Shown here one piece after another: positions 34,351 through 42,856 of a DNA stretch of 64,000 nucleotides. Positions within the stretch are counted from its first letter, which is position 1; each line of letters starts with the position of its first letter. The translations under genes were made by a program, and so were the position numbers. Origin of the DNA: Bradyrhizobium sp. Ce-3 (GTDB lineage Bacteria; Pseudomonadota; Alphaproteobacteria; Rhizobiales; Xanthobacteraceae); contig NZ_BQUV01000006.1 in assembly GCF_022835695.1 (NCBI RefSeq), positions 310,001 to 374,000 on the forward strand, read 5' to 3'. The notes beneath the pieces are model-generated. The model did no database searches. It was not told the DNA's origin and was given only the letters and a program-made list of their open reading frames with translations.

Positions 34351-36596
34351 TCCTCTTCCCTAGTGCCGCCGTAGTCTATCGGCCTCATCTTGATCTTCGG
34401 TTTCGGCGCTGGTTCCGGTCTTGGTGCCTGAGACGGTACGGCTTCGTCCTTCTGGGCGGTGGCAGCAGACGGCGTATGCTCGTCATTTTCCGTCTGCTCC
34501 TCAGTGCGATCTTCGGCACCGCTCGTTCGCCCGGTCGCCTCGTGCTCCTCACCACCCGCGAGCGCCTTGTTGCGCGCACCCTTGTTGATCTTCCGGCGCT
34601 TCGGGTCTGTGAACGGAGCATGCGGCTGCAGCGGCGGCGACTCCACCGGGGTGATGCCGATGGTATGGGAGCCGGGAGGCTTCATTTCGGGATCGAGGCG
34701 TTCGGGGCGGATCGCACTCCAGGCTGAACCCGCGCTGACGAACCGCTTGAACCGTTGCGGTGCCTTGCCCTTTCGGCGCTCCCGTACGCGCTCCTTAACG
34801 TATTCTCCAATTTCCTCCAAGGCTCGGGCCAGCGCAGCCTCTTCGCTCAGAGCATCGTCCTCCGCGATGCGCCGCCGGAGCTTGGCGATCGTGCACCATT
34901 GATTGAGAGAAAGGCCACGCGCTTCCGTTGGTTCGACGAGCTGGCCTTCGACCCACTTCTCTCTATGTTCGTCGTAGATGTAGGCGATCGAAATATCGAG
35001 CGGATCGATCCTGACCTTCACGTTGGCAGAATCCGGAAGAAAGGCGCGCGCTCGCGCGAATTCCGGAGATTCCCAGCGCAGTCCCATGTAGCGGATGCCG
35101 CTTTTTTGCAGTGAACGCGGCACCACTAATCCGGTCATGGGTATTAGCAGGTCAGCCGGCGGCTCCCGCGGCGGCGGAATTTCGTGCAATCCCTCCGCCC
35201 AGGCCTGGGCCGGCGAGCGACCGAGCTTGCTATGCTGGGTATGGTGGTAGACGTCGATGACCCACTTGGCGACGATCCAGTTCACCTCATGGATCGTGAG
35301 CACCGCGAACTCCTCGGAGTCGTAGAACTTGCGATCCTCCCATTTCGACAACACCGTGCCTGGAATGGTGTGAATGATCTGCTCCTCGAGAGTCCTGAAC
35401 CAGCGCTCGATCTTGCCCTTGAACCACGGCTTGCGAGGCGGCGCGTGCTTGAGCTCGAAATCCAGCGCGACCTTGGCCTCCTCCATAGAGATCGACTTGA
35501 AATCGCGACCGTGGTCCGTGATCAGCCGTCGCGGAACGCCGAAGCAATCCCATGTCCGCGTGATTCCACCGAGACCGGCGATGATCCAGTCCTTCTTCAT
35601 CACGGCCACGCGCAAGGCATCCATGATGCTCGCCCATGACGGTGGGGCGAAACTCAGGGAAAAGCCCACGATGCAGCGCGAATATCGATCGATGATAGCG
35701 GTCATCCAAGGACGGCCGACGATCTGCATGGTGCTCTCGTCGATTACCAGAATGTCCAGTAGGGTGTGGTCGACCTCCCACTGGCGGTTGACGAGATTAC
35801 CCTGCGGCCCGAGTTGCACCGACTGCGCCTGGCGTTTTGCCTCTCGCATGTTCGCGGTCGCCACCAAGACCTCGAACTTGTCGCGCTCGCGCAGCATGCG
35901 CGCAAGTAGGTTCCCGCCGATGCGACCGCCTCGTCCAAGCAGTACAGGCGCCTCGCCGCGACCTGCGGCCGCTGTCTTAAGCCGCTCGTTTGCGAGAATC
36001 CTAGCCTGGCGGAAGCTTGACGGCGTCGGTACCGCAAGCTTCTCGTTGATCAGCCGATTGATTTCATCGATCTGCCATTGAGGGTAGCGTGTCTCGCGGC
36101 GGCCCTTAGCCCAATTGCACGGCACCAAGGCGCGCACGTCGCGGCCCGCAGTCACGAAGATCCGATACCAAGTTCGCACCTGGCGAACGGAGGGCTGCTT
36201 CTCCGGCGGGATCTTCCAACATCTGCAGATCTCTTCGACGATACGTAGGATGATCTTCTTCCTTGCGCGCAGGTTCGCCGGTTCAACCTTGTCGAGCTTG
36301 CGCACGAACAACGCGCGCGCGAGCGCGGTCTTGCGTTCAGCCGGAGTAAAGGTACCCCAATCAATGCGAAGGCTGTGCTTCCGGGCATTGCTGAGCTTCT
36401 GATATGGCTTATCGTCGCGCAGCCGATAGGCCAACGCCATCTGCATCTGTACGACTTCGCTCAGGACGATCTGGGAGCCGGCCTCCTTGTCATAGAAGAC
36501 GCGGCCGCCGCTGATGACCGGACCGGCGGAATACTCCTTGCCATCGATCCTGACTGGCGCCCCGGTCTGGATCCTTACGGGTACCTGTACGCTCAT
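34347..36596 (-). CDS. tnsB: TnsB/TniA-like DDE transposase
   Basis: Numbered from ATG 36596 the protein has 749 residues: winged-helix DNA-binding domains at 60-200 (VRQVRTWYRIFVTAGRD), a retroviral-integrase catalytic core at about 270-470, a Mu-type C-terminal barrel and a long charged Pro/Glu-rich tail. The catalytic triad is D276 (WEVDHT), D361 (LITDHGRDF) and E397 (GKIERWFR), with the D-35-E spacing of TnsB. It joins 3' ends of the element to target DNA. The upstream start at 36641 lies next to an inverted repeat. Confidence 0.95.
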   Translation of the reverse strand: MSVQVPVRIQTGAPVRIDGKEYSAGPVISGGRVFYDKEAGSQIVLSEVVQMQMALAYRLRDDKPYQKLSNARKHSLRIDWGTFTPAERKTALARALFVRKLDKVEPANLRARKKIILRIVEEICRCWKIPPEKQPSVRQVRTWYRIFVTAGRDVRALVPCNWAKGRRETRYPQWQIDEINRLINEKLAVPTPSSFRQARILANERLKTAAAGRGEAPVLLGRGGRIGGNLLARMLRERDKFEVLVATANMREAKRQAQSVQLGPQGNLVNRQWEVDHTLLDILVIDESTMQIVGRPWMTAIIDRYSRCIVGFSLSFAPPSWASIMDALRVAVMKKDWIIAGLGGITRTWDCFGVPRRLITDHGRDFKSISMEEAKVALDFELKHAPPRKPWFKGKIERWFRTLEEQIIHTIPGTVLSKWEDRKFYDSEEFAVLTIHEVNWIVAKWVIDVYHHTQHSKLGRSPAQAWAEGLHEIPPPREPPADLLIPMTGLVVPRSLQKSGIRYMGLRWESPEFARARAFLPDSANVKVRIDPLDISIAYIYDEHREKWVEGQLVEPTEARGLSLNQWCTIAKLRRRIAEDDALSEEAALARALEEIGEYVKERVRERRKGKAPQRFKRFVSAGSAWSAIRPERLDPEMKPPGSHTIGITPVESPPLQPHAPFTDPKRRKINKGARNKALAGGEEHEATGRTSGAEDRTEEQTENDEHTPSAATAQKDEAVPSQAPRPEPAPKPKIKMRPIDYGGTREEE

Positions 36597-36641
36597 TTCG
36601 TTTCGCCCCCGCTCGAAGGATTCCACGCCAGCAAGAATCAA

Positions 36642-36675
36642 ATCGTAAACGCGCGCGTTCTGCGGCGTTTACGAT
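36642..36675 (-). promoter_or_regulatory. Perfect 11-bp inverted repeat ahead of tnsB
   Basis: ATCGTAAACGC (36642-36652) and GCGTTTACGAT (36665-36675), spaced by 12 bases, lie between the tnsA stop and the tnsB start. It could be an operator, a paired transposase site or an mRNA hairpin controlling tnsB translation. The function is inference. Confidence 0.6.
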
Positions 36676-36710
36676 CGATTCATCGACAACGAGTCCTTGC
36701 TGGACCCCTC

Positions 36711-37424
36711 TCAGCCGCGAGTGAACTTCGTCGTCCGCGACCACTCTTCCAACGGGTCGAGCAAAAGCTCACCCCGCCACGCCAGGCGCAATGCCACGGA
36801 GAACGCGTCCACATCGGCCGGCAGCATCCGCTGAAGGTCGCTGGTGCTGCTCTCACGTGGCAAGCGCAACACAGCCAATCGCCCGAGCTTTTCCCAATGC
36901 GACGGAAAGTGCGGACCAGCGCAGGATCGCATCGTCTCCGCGTTGATGAGACCCGGTTGAACACGGATCTCGTTCTCCGTTGCGAGCTCGAAGCCGAAGC
37001 CACGAGCTTGGCAGTGGGCGCTGACCGCCTCCCACTTCGCCTTGATCCAGGCCCGCTCGAACTCCTGCCGCCGCTCATCATCCGGGTACTCCGGATAGAG
37101 TTCGCCAAGCGGCTTGATCTCGACCAGATCCGGGGACGGATCTTGAAGTCCTCTGCGGCCCTTCCGAATCCGGACGAAATCCGGGATCCAGTGCCACAAG
37201 CGACCGTCGAAGCGGTACGGCAGGCCGCCGCTCTTTCCGGTGCCTATTCTCGGCTGGGACACGATCGATCTCAGGTCGAGATCGAAAGCGTCCGTGAGGA
37301 GCAGCCAGTCCCTCTCGAGCTCTGACTCGAAAGGGACGGACCGGTACCTGTCTCGAGCGATATTCACGGACCCGATCGACGGACCAAAATACCTCCTGAG
37401 ATCCCTGATCGACTCGAAGGTCAT
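36711..37424 (-). CDS. tnsA: TnsA-like endonuclease
   Basis: 237 residues from ATG 37424. PD-(D/E)xK nuclease fold of TnsA: FESELERDW (E35/E37), HWIPDFV (D82) and DLVEIKP (E102-x-K104), followed by a helix and C-terminal winged-helix-like part. TnsA cuts the 5' ends of the element, so transposition with TnsB should be cut-and-paste. Its ATG overlaps the stop of the upstream gene (ATGA). TnsB follows after 70-115 bases. Confidence 0.88.
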   Translation of the reverse strand: MTFESIRDLRRYFGPSIGSVNIARDRYRSVPFESELERDWLLLTDAFDLDLRSIVSQPRIGTGKSGGLPYRFDGRLWHWIPDFVRIRKGRRGLQDPSPDLVEIKPLGELYPEYPDDERRQEFERAWIKAKWEAVSAHCQARGFGFELATENEIRVQPGLINAETMRSCAGPHFPSHWEKLGRLAVLRLPRESSTSDLQRMLPADVDAFSVALRLAWRGELLLDPLEEWSRTTKFTRG

Positions 37425-37876
37425 GCGGCTGGCTCCAGGAAGGTGCCGGTCGCGTCCGTCCGGGTGAGCCAATCCCTTTCGAGTGAGGACTCGTAGGGGA
37501 TCGACAGTTCGGCGTCCGGCACGAGCCGCCTCGCGCGGCGGAGCCAGCTTCGGTCACGGCGTCTTAAGCGATCAGCCGCCCGCCGGGTTTGCCTGCGCAG
37601 TCGCTCGGATTCGACTTCGACGAAGATCGACGCGAGGCGATAGGAGCCGCCAAGCAACGGCGCCAGGTCCGAAAGGCTGAGGCTCGGTGGACCACCGTCA
37701 GGACCTCCCGCCAGCAGTGCGCTGCCGAGAATCCAGCCGGTTTCCTGCTCTGTGCACGTGATGCGATAGGAGGTCGCACCCCCAGACAGAGGTTCGATGA
37801 AAACGTCGAGGTGGAGGGCCAGGCCTCCGTGGCGAAGAAACGCCTCGTGACGAGGCGCGGATTCGGAATCGCACAT
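37421..37876 (-). CDS. Unknown protein ending in a truncated TnsA-like motif, 151 aa
   Basis: The first 100 residues show no known family (LHLDVFIEPLSGGATSYRITCTEQETG; beta-rich), then a basic helix (RLRRQTRRAADRLRRRDRSWLRRARRL), then LSIPYESSLERDWLTRTDATGTFLEPAA. The last piece copies the first active-site segment of the downstream TnsA (SVPFESELERDWLLLTDAFDLDL), after which the frame ends, overlapping the tnsA start by ATGA. It lacks the Asp and ExK parts of the nuclease. Either a recombined relic of a second tnsA, or a small partner of TnsA. Confidence 0.65.
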   Translation of the reverse strand: MCDSESAPRHEAFLRHGGLALHLDVFIEPLSGGATSYRITCTEQETGWILGSALLAGGPDGGPPSLSLSDLAPLLGGSYRLASIFVEVESERLRRQTRRAADRLRRRDRSWLRRARRLVPDAELSIPYESSLERDWLTRTDATGTFLEPAA

Positions 37877-38101
37877 CGGGTTTCTCCGATTGCGACGGAG
37901 ACCTCACCCAGGACTTCTTCGGACGAGCCGACGTCGAGGTCGGGATTCGTTCACCATGTCCGGGGCAAAGCTCCGCCGTTCCCGCACGCGGTCGGCGCGC
38001 GGGTTGTTTCCTGGTCGGAGAGGGGCTAAGAGCTTGAGCTGTTACTGCGGCGCTCGTTGACCCTCTCTGGGTGAATCTTCGGTTGCCGTCTTCGACGCTC
38101 C
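37877..38101. other. Leader region of the transposition operon
   Basis: No gene seen. It should hold the minus-strand promoter of the tns operon. Confidence 0.35.
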
Positions 38102-38225
38102 CGTCGGCAGGGACCAGGTGCGGCTAACACGCTGGTCTCCCGCCGACGTCAGGGGCGCTTTGCTTTTTCAAGCGCAGTTGACGTCTTCCGAAACCGTCGC
38201 CTTTCAGCGACGGATTTTCATTTTG
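38102..38225 (+). ncRNA. Candidate small structured RNA with terminator
   Basis: Three hairpins follow one another: CGTCGGC-x-GGG-ACCAG (38102-38117) with CTGGTCTCCCGCCGACG (38132-38148); GACGTCA (38145-38151) with TGACGTC (38179-38185) enclosing GCGCTT/AAGCGC; and CCGTCGC (38194-38200) with GCGACGG (38207-38213), the last followed by ATTTTCATTTTG. The first two share four bases, so they may be alternatives. The final one is a good rho-independent terminator on the plus strand although no plus-strand protein gene ends here, which suggests an RNA gene. I could not find a clear promoter. Confidence 0.45.
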
Positions 38226-38318
38226 CTAGTGTTTGGCAATGCTCTCCGGAGGCAGCTGCACTCGCGCGCAGCGACCTTTCCTCAGTTTTCGGTCTTGGGT
38301 GGATCCCGCCGGATTTTC

Positions 38319-38552
38319 TCGACGGGGACTTTCCCTCCGGCGCTTTCGGCGCCCCGTCGAAGCGCGGACTTAGGAATCCGCTACGCGACTGACGCGAAAC
38401 CGCCTTTGGGAACGGGGGAAATCATCGGCTACAGCTCCTCTCCGGTCTCGGCGGACCGGTCGTCGGATTAACCGCAATTTCGAGGAGATGACCTCTCCGC
38501 CGGCGCTGGGGCCGACGGTCCTTAAAGAACCTTCGGCCGGTCAGACTACCGG
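38319..38552. repeat. Cluster of inverted repeats
   Basis: TCGACGGGG (38319-38327) / CCCCGTCGA (38352-38360) enclosing GGCGC/GCGCC; CCGGTC/GACCGG (38442-38459); GGCCGACGGT (38510-38519) / ACCTTCGGCC (38529-38538); CCGGT/ACCGG (38537-38552). They lie between the transposition operon and the AAA protease gene. They could be transposon-end binding sites or continue the structured RNA. No coding frame explains them. Confidence 0.5.
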
Positions 38553-38675
38553 ACGGATCAGACGCATCGCCCCGAGGCGCGCTCTAAGGATGTGGGTCTT
38601 GGTGCTCATGCCCCACTGCGTAGATGAAAACTTTGAAGGTTTCCTACCCGTGATCGCTAAACTTCGATGCATCAT

Positions 38676-40823
38676 TCACGATCTTGTCCGCAACCTCTGC
38701 CACAGGCGCCGAAACTGATCGCTCGCGAATGCGTTCGCAGCTGGTGTCGCGTCGACGATCTGACAAATCTCCTCTCGCGAAAGCCGGCGGCGCTCGCGGA
38801 GCCGGTCAGCGACTGCGACGATCGCGTCGCGGTGACGTCGTACGATCTCCTGGGTGCGACTTTGCAGGATCTGCAAGTGTCGCTCGACCTTGAATCTGAG
38901 GTCGGGATCATCGCGTACGGCCTTCAGCGCGTCCCCATGCGAAGTCGTGTAGGCTAGAGTGTCCCCAAGGCCAGCGGAAGCGTGCACCATCGCAATAAGC
39001 TGAGTTGCCTGCGCGAGATCTGAGTCATCGTCCAAACCGCACCCTACGGTCGCATTGCCAATTAGAACTTGCTCGGCGGTTCGACCGGCTAGTATGACGA
39101 CCGCGCGCTTTTCAATGGAATTGGCTGTCACCAGGTCGTTAGCCTCCCAGGTCGACATCGTTCGGCCGGCCGATCCGCCGCTCTTGCCGATAATGCAGCC
39201 CTTGAGCACTCCCGAAGGGACGACGAGCGAGGCCACCGCATGGGCAGCTTCGTGAATGCAGATCCGGTTGAGCGCCGCTGGCGCGATATCCTCTACCGGC
39301 GCGACCGCCTGCACGAGATCATCCAGCAATAGCGCGCGGTTGGCGTAACGGGCAATGCGGCGCGCGTTGCGCACGGCCATCATGATCTCGGCGCCGGTTG
39401 ATCCGTCCATCAGATGGGCGATGTCGGTGAGGTCCGCCTGCGCCAGCTCCCCATCCAGATGGTAGCTTAGTATGTTGAGCGCGCCTACGTGATCGGGGCG
39501 TCTGATTTCGATCGCTCGCTCCAGTCGGCCAGGCCGCAACAAGGCGGCGTCGACACCACTGATGTTATTGGTAGCGCCGACCACAACGATTCCGGATCGC
39601 TTGCCGGCGACCGCATTGTCTAGGCTAAGCAGGAAATCAGTCACTACAGGCGTCCACCAGTCGGCCCCGCGAGGTGACATGGTGGCGCGGTTCGGCAGCG
39701 CATCGAGTTCGTCGAGGAACAGGATGCAAGGCGCCATCGTCGCGGCGCGTTCGAATATTGCGCGAGACGCTTTTACCACGGAATCCAGATACCCTGGCGA
39801 ACCGGCGAACAGATCGGCAATCGAAGATGTGACCAGCGGTACGCCGCATGCTTTTGCAAGGATTCGTGCGAAAAGGGATTTGCCGAGCCCAGGCTCTGAA
39901 TATAGGACGGCGCCGCGGTCGACACCTTGCCAGTCGAGACGACCCGCACGGTAGTCTGCGATATCTCTCGCCAGCGCCAAACCCCATGTCCTTGCTGCGC
40001 CATACTCGGCTGCGTCCTCTAACTTTGGCAGTCGTTCCGTCGTGTTGGCACCCCTCAGCGCCATCGCAGCATTCCGAAGGCGCTCAATGATCTGAGCCGG
40101 CGAGGATTCTGCACGAAATGCCGCAACAAGATCGTGAAAATCGAGCCCGCCGCTGACCACTTCTTCGATCTCGCTTGGGGTCCTTCGCCCGGTGAACATT
40201 CGCATCGCGCGTCCGATAGTCGCACCGGTCGGTGCGTTGATACGGATTGTCAAGTCCGCCGCCGTCGTCAGGGCCGCAGGCAAAGCATCGCGCTGCACAG
40301 CGAATCCGACGACCGGTTGACCGCTCGCGAGATCGGCTGCGACCTCGGCGTTTCGATCGGACCTCTGCTGAGGCGTTTTAAGGCTCTCCGCGGAGACCAT
40401 CAGCCATCGCCCACCGAATCGTGAGGTGAATAGGTTCTGGACAGGTTGTATCCAGCTGGGTCCCGGTACCAGCACGATCACTGCGAGCGCGAAGTTTCCC
40501 TTTAGCTGACGTCGAGTTGCGCCACTGGTTGCTGCATCAAACGCCGCCGCTACGATCGTGCATCGAGCCGATGGACGGTCTTTCCTCGTAACCGCGGCGC
40601 TTGGCGCCGATTCACCGCCGCTTGGGGCGGGCAGAACGCTCAGCTTCTGCGGAGTGGGTCCTTCGGCGCCTATCGTCAACACATCCCGGATACGCCCGAG
40701 GTCAAAACGCGGCATGACGAGGCCATCGTCAGCGACGTGCGCTCTTCTTGCGGAAGGTTGCTTCTTCGCGTGCGCCGTAATTCGATTACGCTGCGCTGTA
40801 GCGACATTCTTGCGCGTCATCAA
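38676..40823 (-). CDS. Soluble FtsH-like AAA zinc protease, 715 aa
   Basis: An AAA+ module at about 290-480 has a modified Walker A (SEPGLGKS, 309-316, for GPPGTGKT), Walker B CILFLDELD (366-374) and arginine fingers in RPGRLER. It is followed by an M41 peptidase domain with zinc motif HEAAH (524-528) and the third-ligand region SDLAQAT (D602). This is the FtsH order. Unlike FtsH there is no TM helix; the first 270 residues are an unknown domain with an ADLTIRI strand pattern. An energy-dependent protease of the cytoplasm is expected. Similar proteins occur on rhizobial mobile elements; the target is unknown. Confidence 0.85.
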   Translation of the reverse strand: MMTRKNVATAQRNRITAHAKKQPSARRAHVADDGLVMPRFDLGRIRDVLTIGAEGPTPQKLSVLPAPSGGESAPSAAVTRKDRPSARCTIVAAAFDAATSGATRRQLKGNFALAVIVLVPGPSWIQPVQNLFTSRFGGRWLMVSAESLKTPQQRSDRNAEVAADLASGQPVVGFAVQRDALPAALTTAADLTIRINAPTGATIGRAMRMFTGRRTPSEIEEVVSGGLDFHDLVAAFRAESSPAQIIERLRNAAMALRGANTTERLPKLEDAAEYGAARTWGLALARDIADYRAGRLDWQGVDRGAVLYSEPGLGKSLFARILAKACGVPLVTSSIADLFAGSPGYLDSVVKASRAIFERAATMAPCILFLDELDALPNRATMSPRGADWWTPVVTDFLLSLDNAVAGKRSGIVVVGATNNISGVDAALLRPGRLERAIEIRRPDHVGALNILSYHLDGELAQADLTDIAHLMDGSTGAEIMMAVRNARRIARYANRALLLDDLVQAVAPVEDIAPAALNRICIHEAAHAVASLVVPSGVLKGCIIGKSGGSAGRTMSTWEANDLVTANSIEKRAVVILAGRTAEQVLIGNATVGCGLDDDSDLAQATQLIAMVHASAGLGDTLAYTTSHGDALKAVRDDPDLRFKVERHLQILQSRTQEIVRRHRDAIVAVADRLRERRRLSREEICQIVDATPAANAFASDQFRRLWQRLRTRS

Positions 40824-40982
40824 TGGCTCCTGACGAGGTTGACCTTGGCCAAACGGCTTGAAGACAGAAAAGAGAGAGGCGACTGTTCAGGACGGAGTGC
40901 ACGATCACTGCAGATGGCGGGTCTGGTCGTGGGTGACCGCAACCATCGCGCCTGAGAGAATGCACGTACTCAGATTCGGGTC

Positions 40983-41195
40983 TCAGGAACTACGATCCCA
41001 TTGTCGGGTTCGAACCGTTTCGGCGCGATCGTTCCTCCGCGAGAGCACCTCGCCGAAGTGACGTCGAGCAGCGACCTGACCGAATTCGAGTTCTGGTTGA
41101 ACGATGCAATAGTCGTCGATGCGCGATCGGAGTTCGACCGCGGCCGTGGATCGGGCCGAGGTTGATTGAATGTGTGTCGAAGCGCCGAACCTCAC
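40983..41195 (-). CDS. Possible small protein, 70 aa
   Basis: A GTG-started frame gives VELRSRIDDYCIVQPELEFGQVAARRHFGEVLSRRNDRAETV, which looks helical and protein-like. A short frame upstream ends in an overlapping TGA. No ribosome site is clear. The rest of the 40824-41357 gap shows nothing else. Confidence 0.3.
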   Translation of the reverse strand: MRFGASTHIQSTSARSTAAVELRSRIDDYCIVQPELEFGQVAARRHFGEVLSRRNDRAETVRTRQWDRSS

Positions 41196-41357
41196 GCCAA
41201 GACCACAGCGGCGGTCGCGGTGGAAACCAACGGTTTGGGCAGCTCCGTGCTGTCGATACTGTCGAATATGAACTGGCTCTCGAAATCGAGCGCAAGAGAA
41301 GGCACGTTACGTTGGCCGGCTGCACACTGTTGGCGATGTGCGTCACTCCGACCTCCC

Positions 41358-42203
41358 TCAGATTTCGATGACGAGGTTCGGGTCGAACCGCCGATTGTCC
41401 CAGTCGCGCTGCTTCGGCAACCAAGGGCCGTAACCCTTCGCGTTGCTGACGATGCGCGTGTGCCCAATAATGACGTCCTCGGATTCGTGCGTGTGGCCGT
41501 AGATCCAGAGGTCCGCAGGCCGCAGCGCGTTCTTGCCGTCTGCGATCGGGGCCGGCCACATCAGCGAGGTCAGGTCGCTACGGTAAGCCGCGTCCAGGAC
41601 CTCGTCGTCAGTGGGCTTGGCGCCCGGACGGAGCGGGGCCACAAGGCGGCCCCAACTCGGCATCGGAGCATGATGCGTAACAATGACCAGCTTGCCGTTC
41701 CCCTGTGATTTGCGTGACTCGGTCTCCAAGAAGGCGCGTGACTTCCTGTGCCGTAACAGTGCATGCGGTGGCCGAAAGCGCTCGACGTAGCGACCCACGC
41801 GAATTTTCTTGAAATCATTCATGCGATCCGCAGCTACGGTCATGGCGCGGTGTTCGTCGCCAAATAGCGCATAGTCAGTCCAGAGGGTCGCGCCCGCGAA
41901 GGTGACATCGCCGAGTCTGATCCAGCGATCCTGCAACACGAAGACCTTTGTACCTGCGGCGGCTTCGACTGCCTTCTCGACAGTTCTGTCGATATCGGTG
42001 CCGTAGAACTCATGGTTCCCTGGGACGTAGACGACGGGCTTGTCGGGCACGCGCTCGAGCAGCCAGCGGACGCCGCGTTCCATGCGCGGAATCAAGTCAC
42101 CGGCAACAACGAGGACGTCGAAGTTTGGTTGCGCGTCGCCTGAGGGCAGATCCCAGCCACGGGTCAATTCGACGTGCAGGTCCGAGAGAATCCACAGCCG
42201 CAT
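41358..42203 (-). CDS. Calcineurin-like metallophosphoesterase, 281 aa
   Basis: All family blocks are present in order: ILSDLHVEL (DxH), VVAGDLI (GD), VPGNHEFYG (GNHE), VTHHAPMPSW (H) and IYGHTHES (GHxH), which bind two metals. The type resembles small cytosolic phosphodiesterases with a WTDYALFG insert. Substrate unknown; in defence or mobile regions such enzymes may act on nucleotides or nucleic acids, but that is only inference. Two unknown genes lie upstream on the same strand. Confidence 0.93.
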   Translation of the reverse strand: MRLWILSDLHVELTRGWDLPSGDAQPNFDVLVVAGDLIPRMERGVRWLLERVPDKPVVYVPGNHEFYGTDIDRTVEKAVEAAAGTKVFVLQDRWIRLGDVTFAGATLWTDYALFGDEHRAMTVAADRMNDFKKIRVGRYVERFRPPHALLRHRKSRAFLETESRKSQGNGKLVIVTHHAPMPSWGRLVAPLRPGAKPTDDEVLDAAYRSDLTSLMWPAPIADGKNALRPADLWIYGHTHESEDVIIGHTRIVSNAKGYGPWLPKQRDWDNRRFDPNLVIEI

Positions 42204-42236
42204 TTGGTCAACTCCCCGTCCTGTTTTGTCATCCGT

Positions 42237-42770
42237 TCAGTCGATGTCGACGAAGCTGTCAGTCGCCCTGTCGTACCGTTGACAAGCGACTGTGCATCGA
42301 CCGTCGACTACACTTTGGACGATATGGACGTTCTGAAATCTCGCCTCAGTTGGGACAAGACGGCCCGTCTGATGCATCGGACAACGAGTCGCTAGAATAC
42401 GTGCTGCACGAGTGAGTCGACCTTCTTGACCGCACTGTTCGCAAGTCGTAGCTGATCTGGCTTCAGCCAGAGCAACAGCACCCTCCACCATCCATTTTGA
42501 GTGCTCTGACAATCTGCCGCGCCAGTAGATGCGCAAGGCGCCGCGCTTCGCCTTGATCTGTTCAAGCTCGATACTCTCCTGCGGACCGAGAGAAGCGCTT
42601 ATCCGCGCACAGGCTTTGGTGAGTATCTCCTGCCATCCCGGACCACACTGCGGATAAGCTTGCGCGAGGACAGGCGCCCTGGCTGGAGCCCGAAACAGGT
42701 CACGGTGGGCGTTGATCAATTGGATACGCCAGTTCGGTCCGGAAACGGCCATTCGATCGACTCCTTGCAT
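42237..42770 (-). CDS. Unknown protein, 177 aa
   Basis: The start is set at ATG 42770 (MQGVDRMAVSGPNW; ATG 42752 is also possible), because the upstream part of this frame is antisense-like and overlaps another gene. Text: WRIQLINAHRDLFRAPARAPVLAQAYPQCGPGWQEILTKACARI, LEQIKAKRGALRIYWRGRL and SATTCEQCGQEGRLTRAARILATRCPMH. The GW-x-ILxxxCxxI opening and a CxxC...C-x2-H cluster resemble small proteins often found beside phage or mobile genes that may bind zinc. Function unknown. Confidence 0.65.
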   Translation of the reverse strand: MQGVDRMAVSGPNWRIQLINAHRDLFRAPARAPVLAQAYPQCGPGWQEILTKACARISASLGPQESIELEQIKAKRGALRIYWRGRLSEHSKWMVEGAVALAEARSATTCEQCGQEGRLTRAARILATRCPMHQTGRLVPTEARFQNVHIVQSVVDGRCTVACQRYDRATDSFVDID

Positions 42771-42856
42771 CGTTCGAACGAAGAGGTATCGCGCTGATCG
42801 TCTCGCCGTCAGAGATGACGTGCTGAGGTCGACCGTCCTGACCGGAGCTAGACAAA

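Noticed and set aside
30809-38600. CRISPR-guided transposon (CAST)
   Set aside because: No Cas gene or repeat-spacer array near the tns genes; the long TniQ/TnsD-like protein fits protein-based targeting.
40990-41559. 189-codon minus-strand frame
   Set aside because: Overlaps the metallophosphoesterase gene in another frame and is Arg/Ser-rich without motifs.
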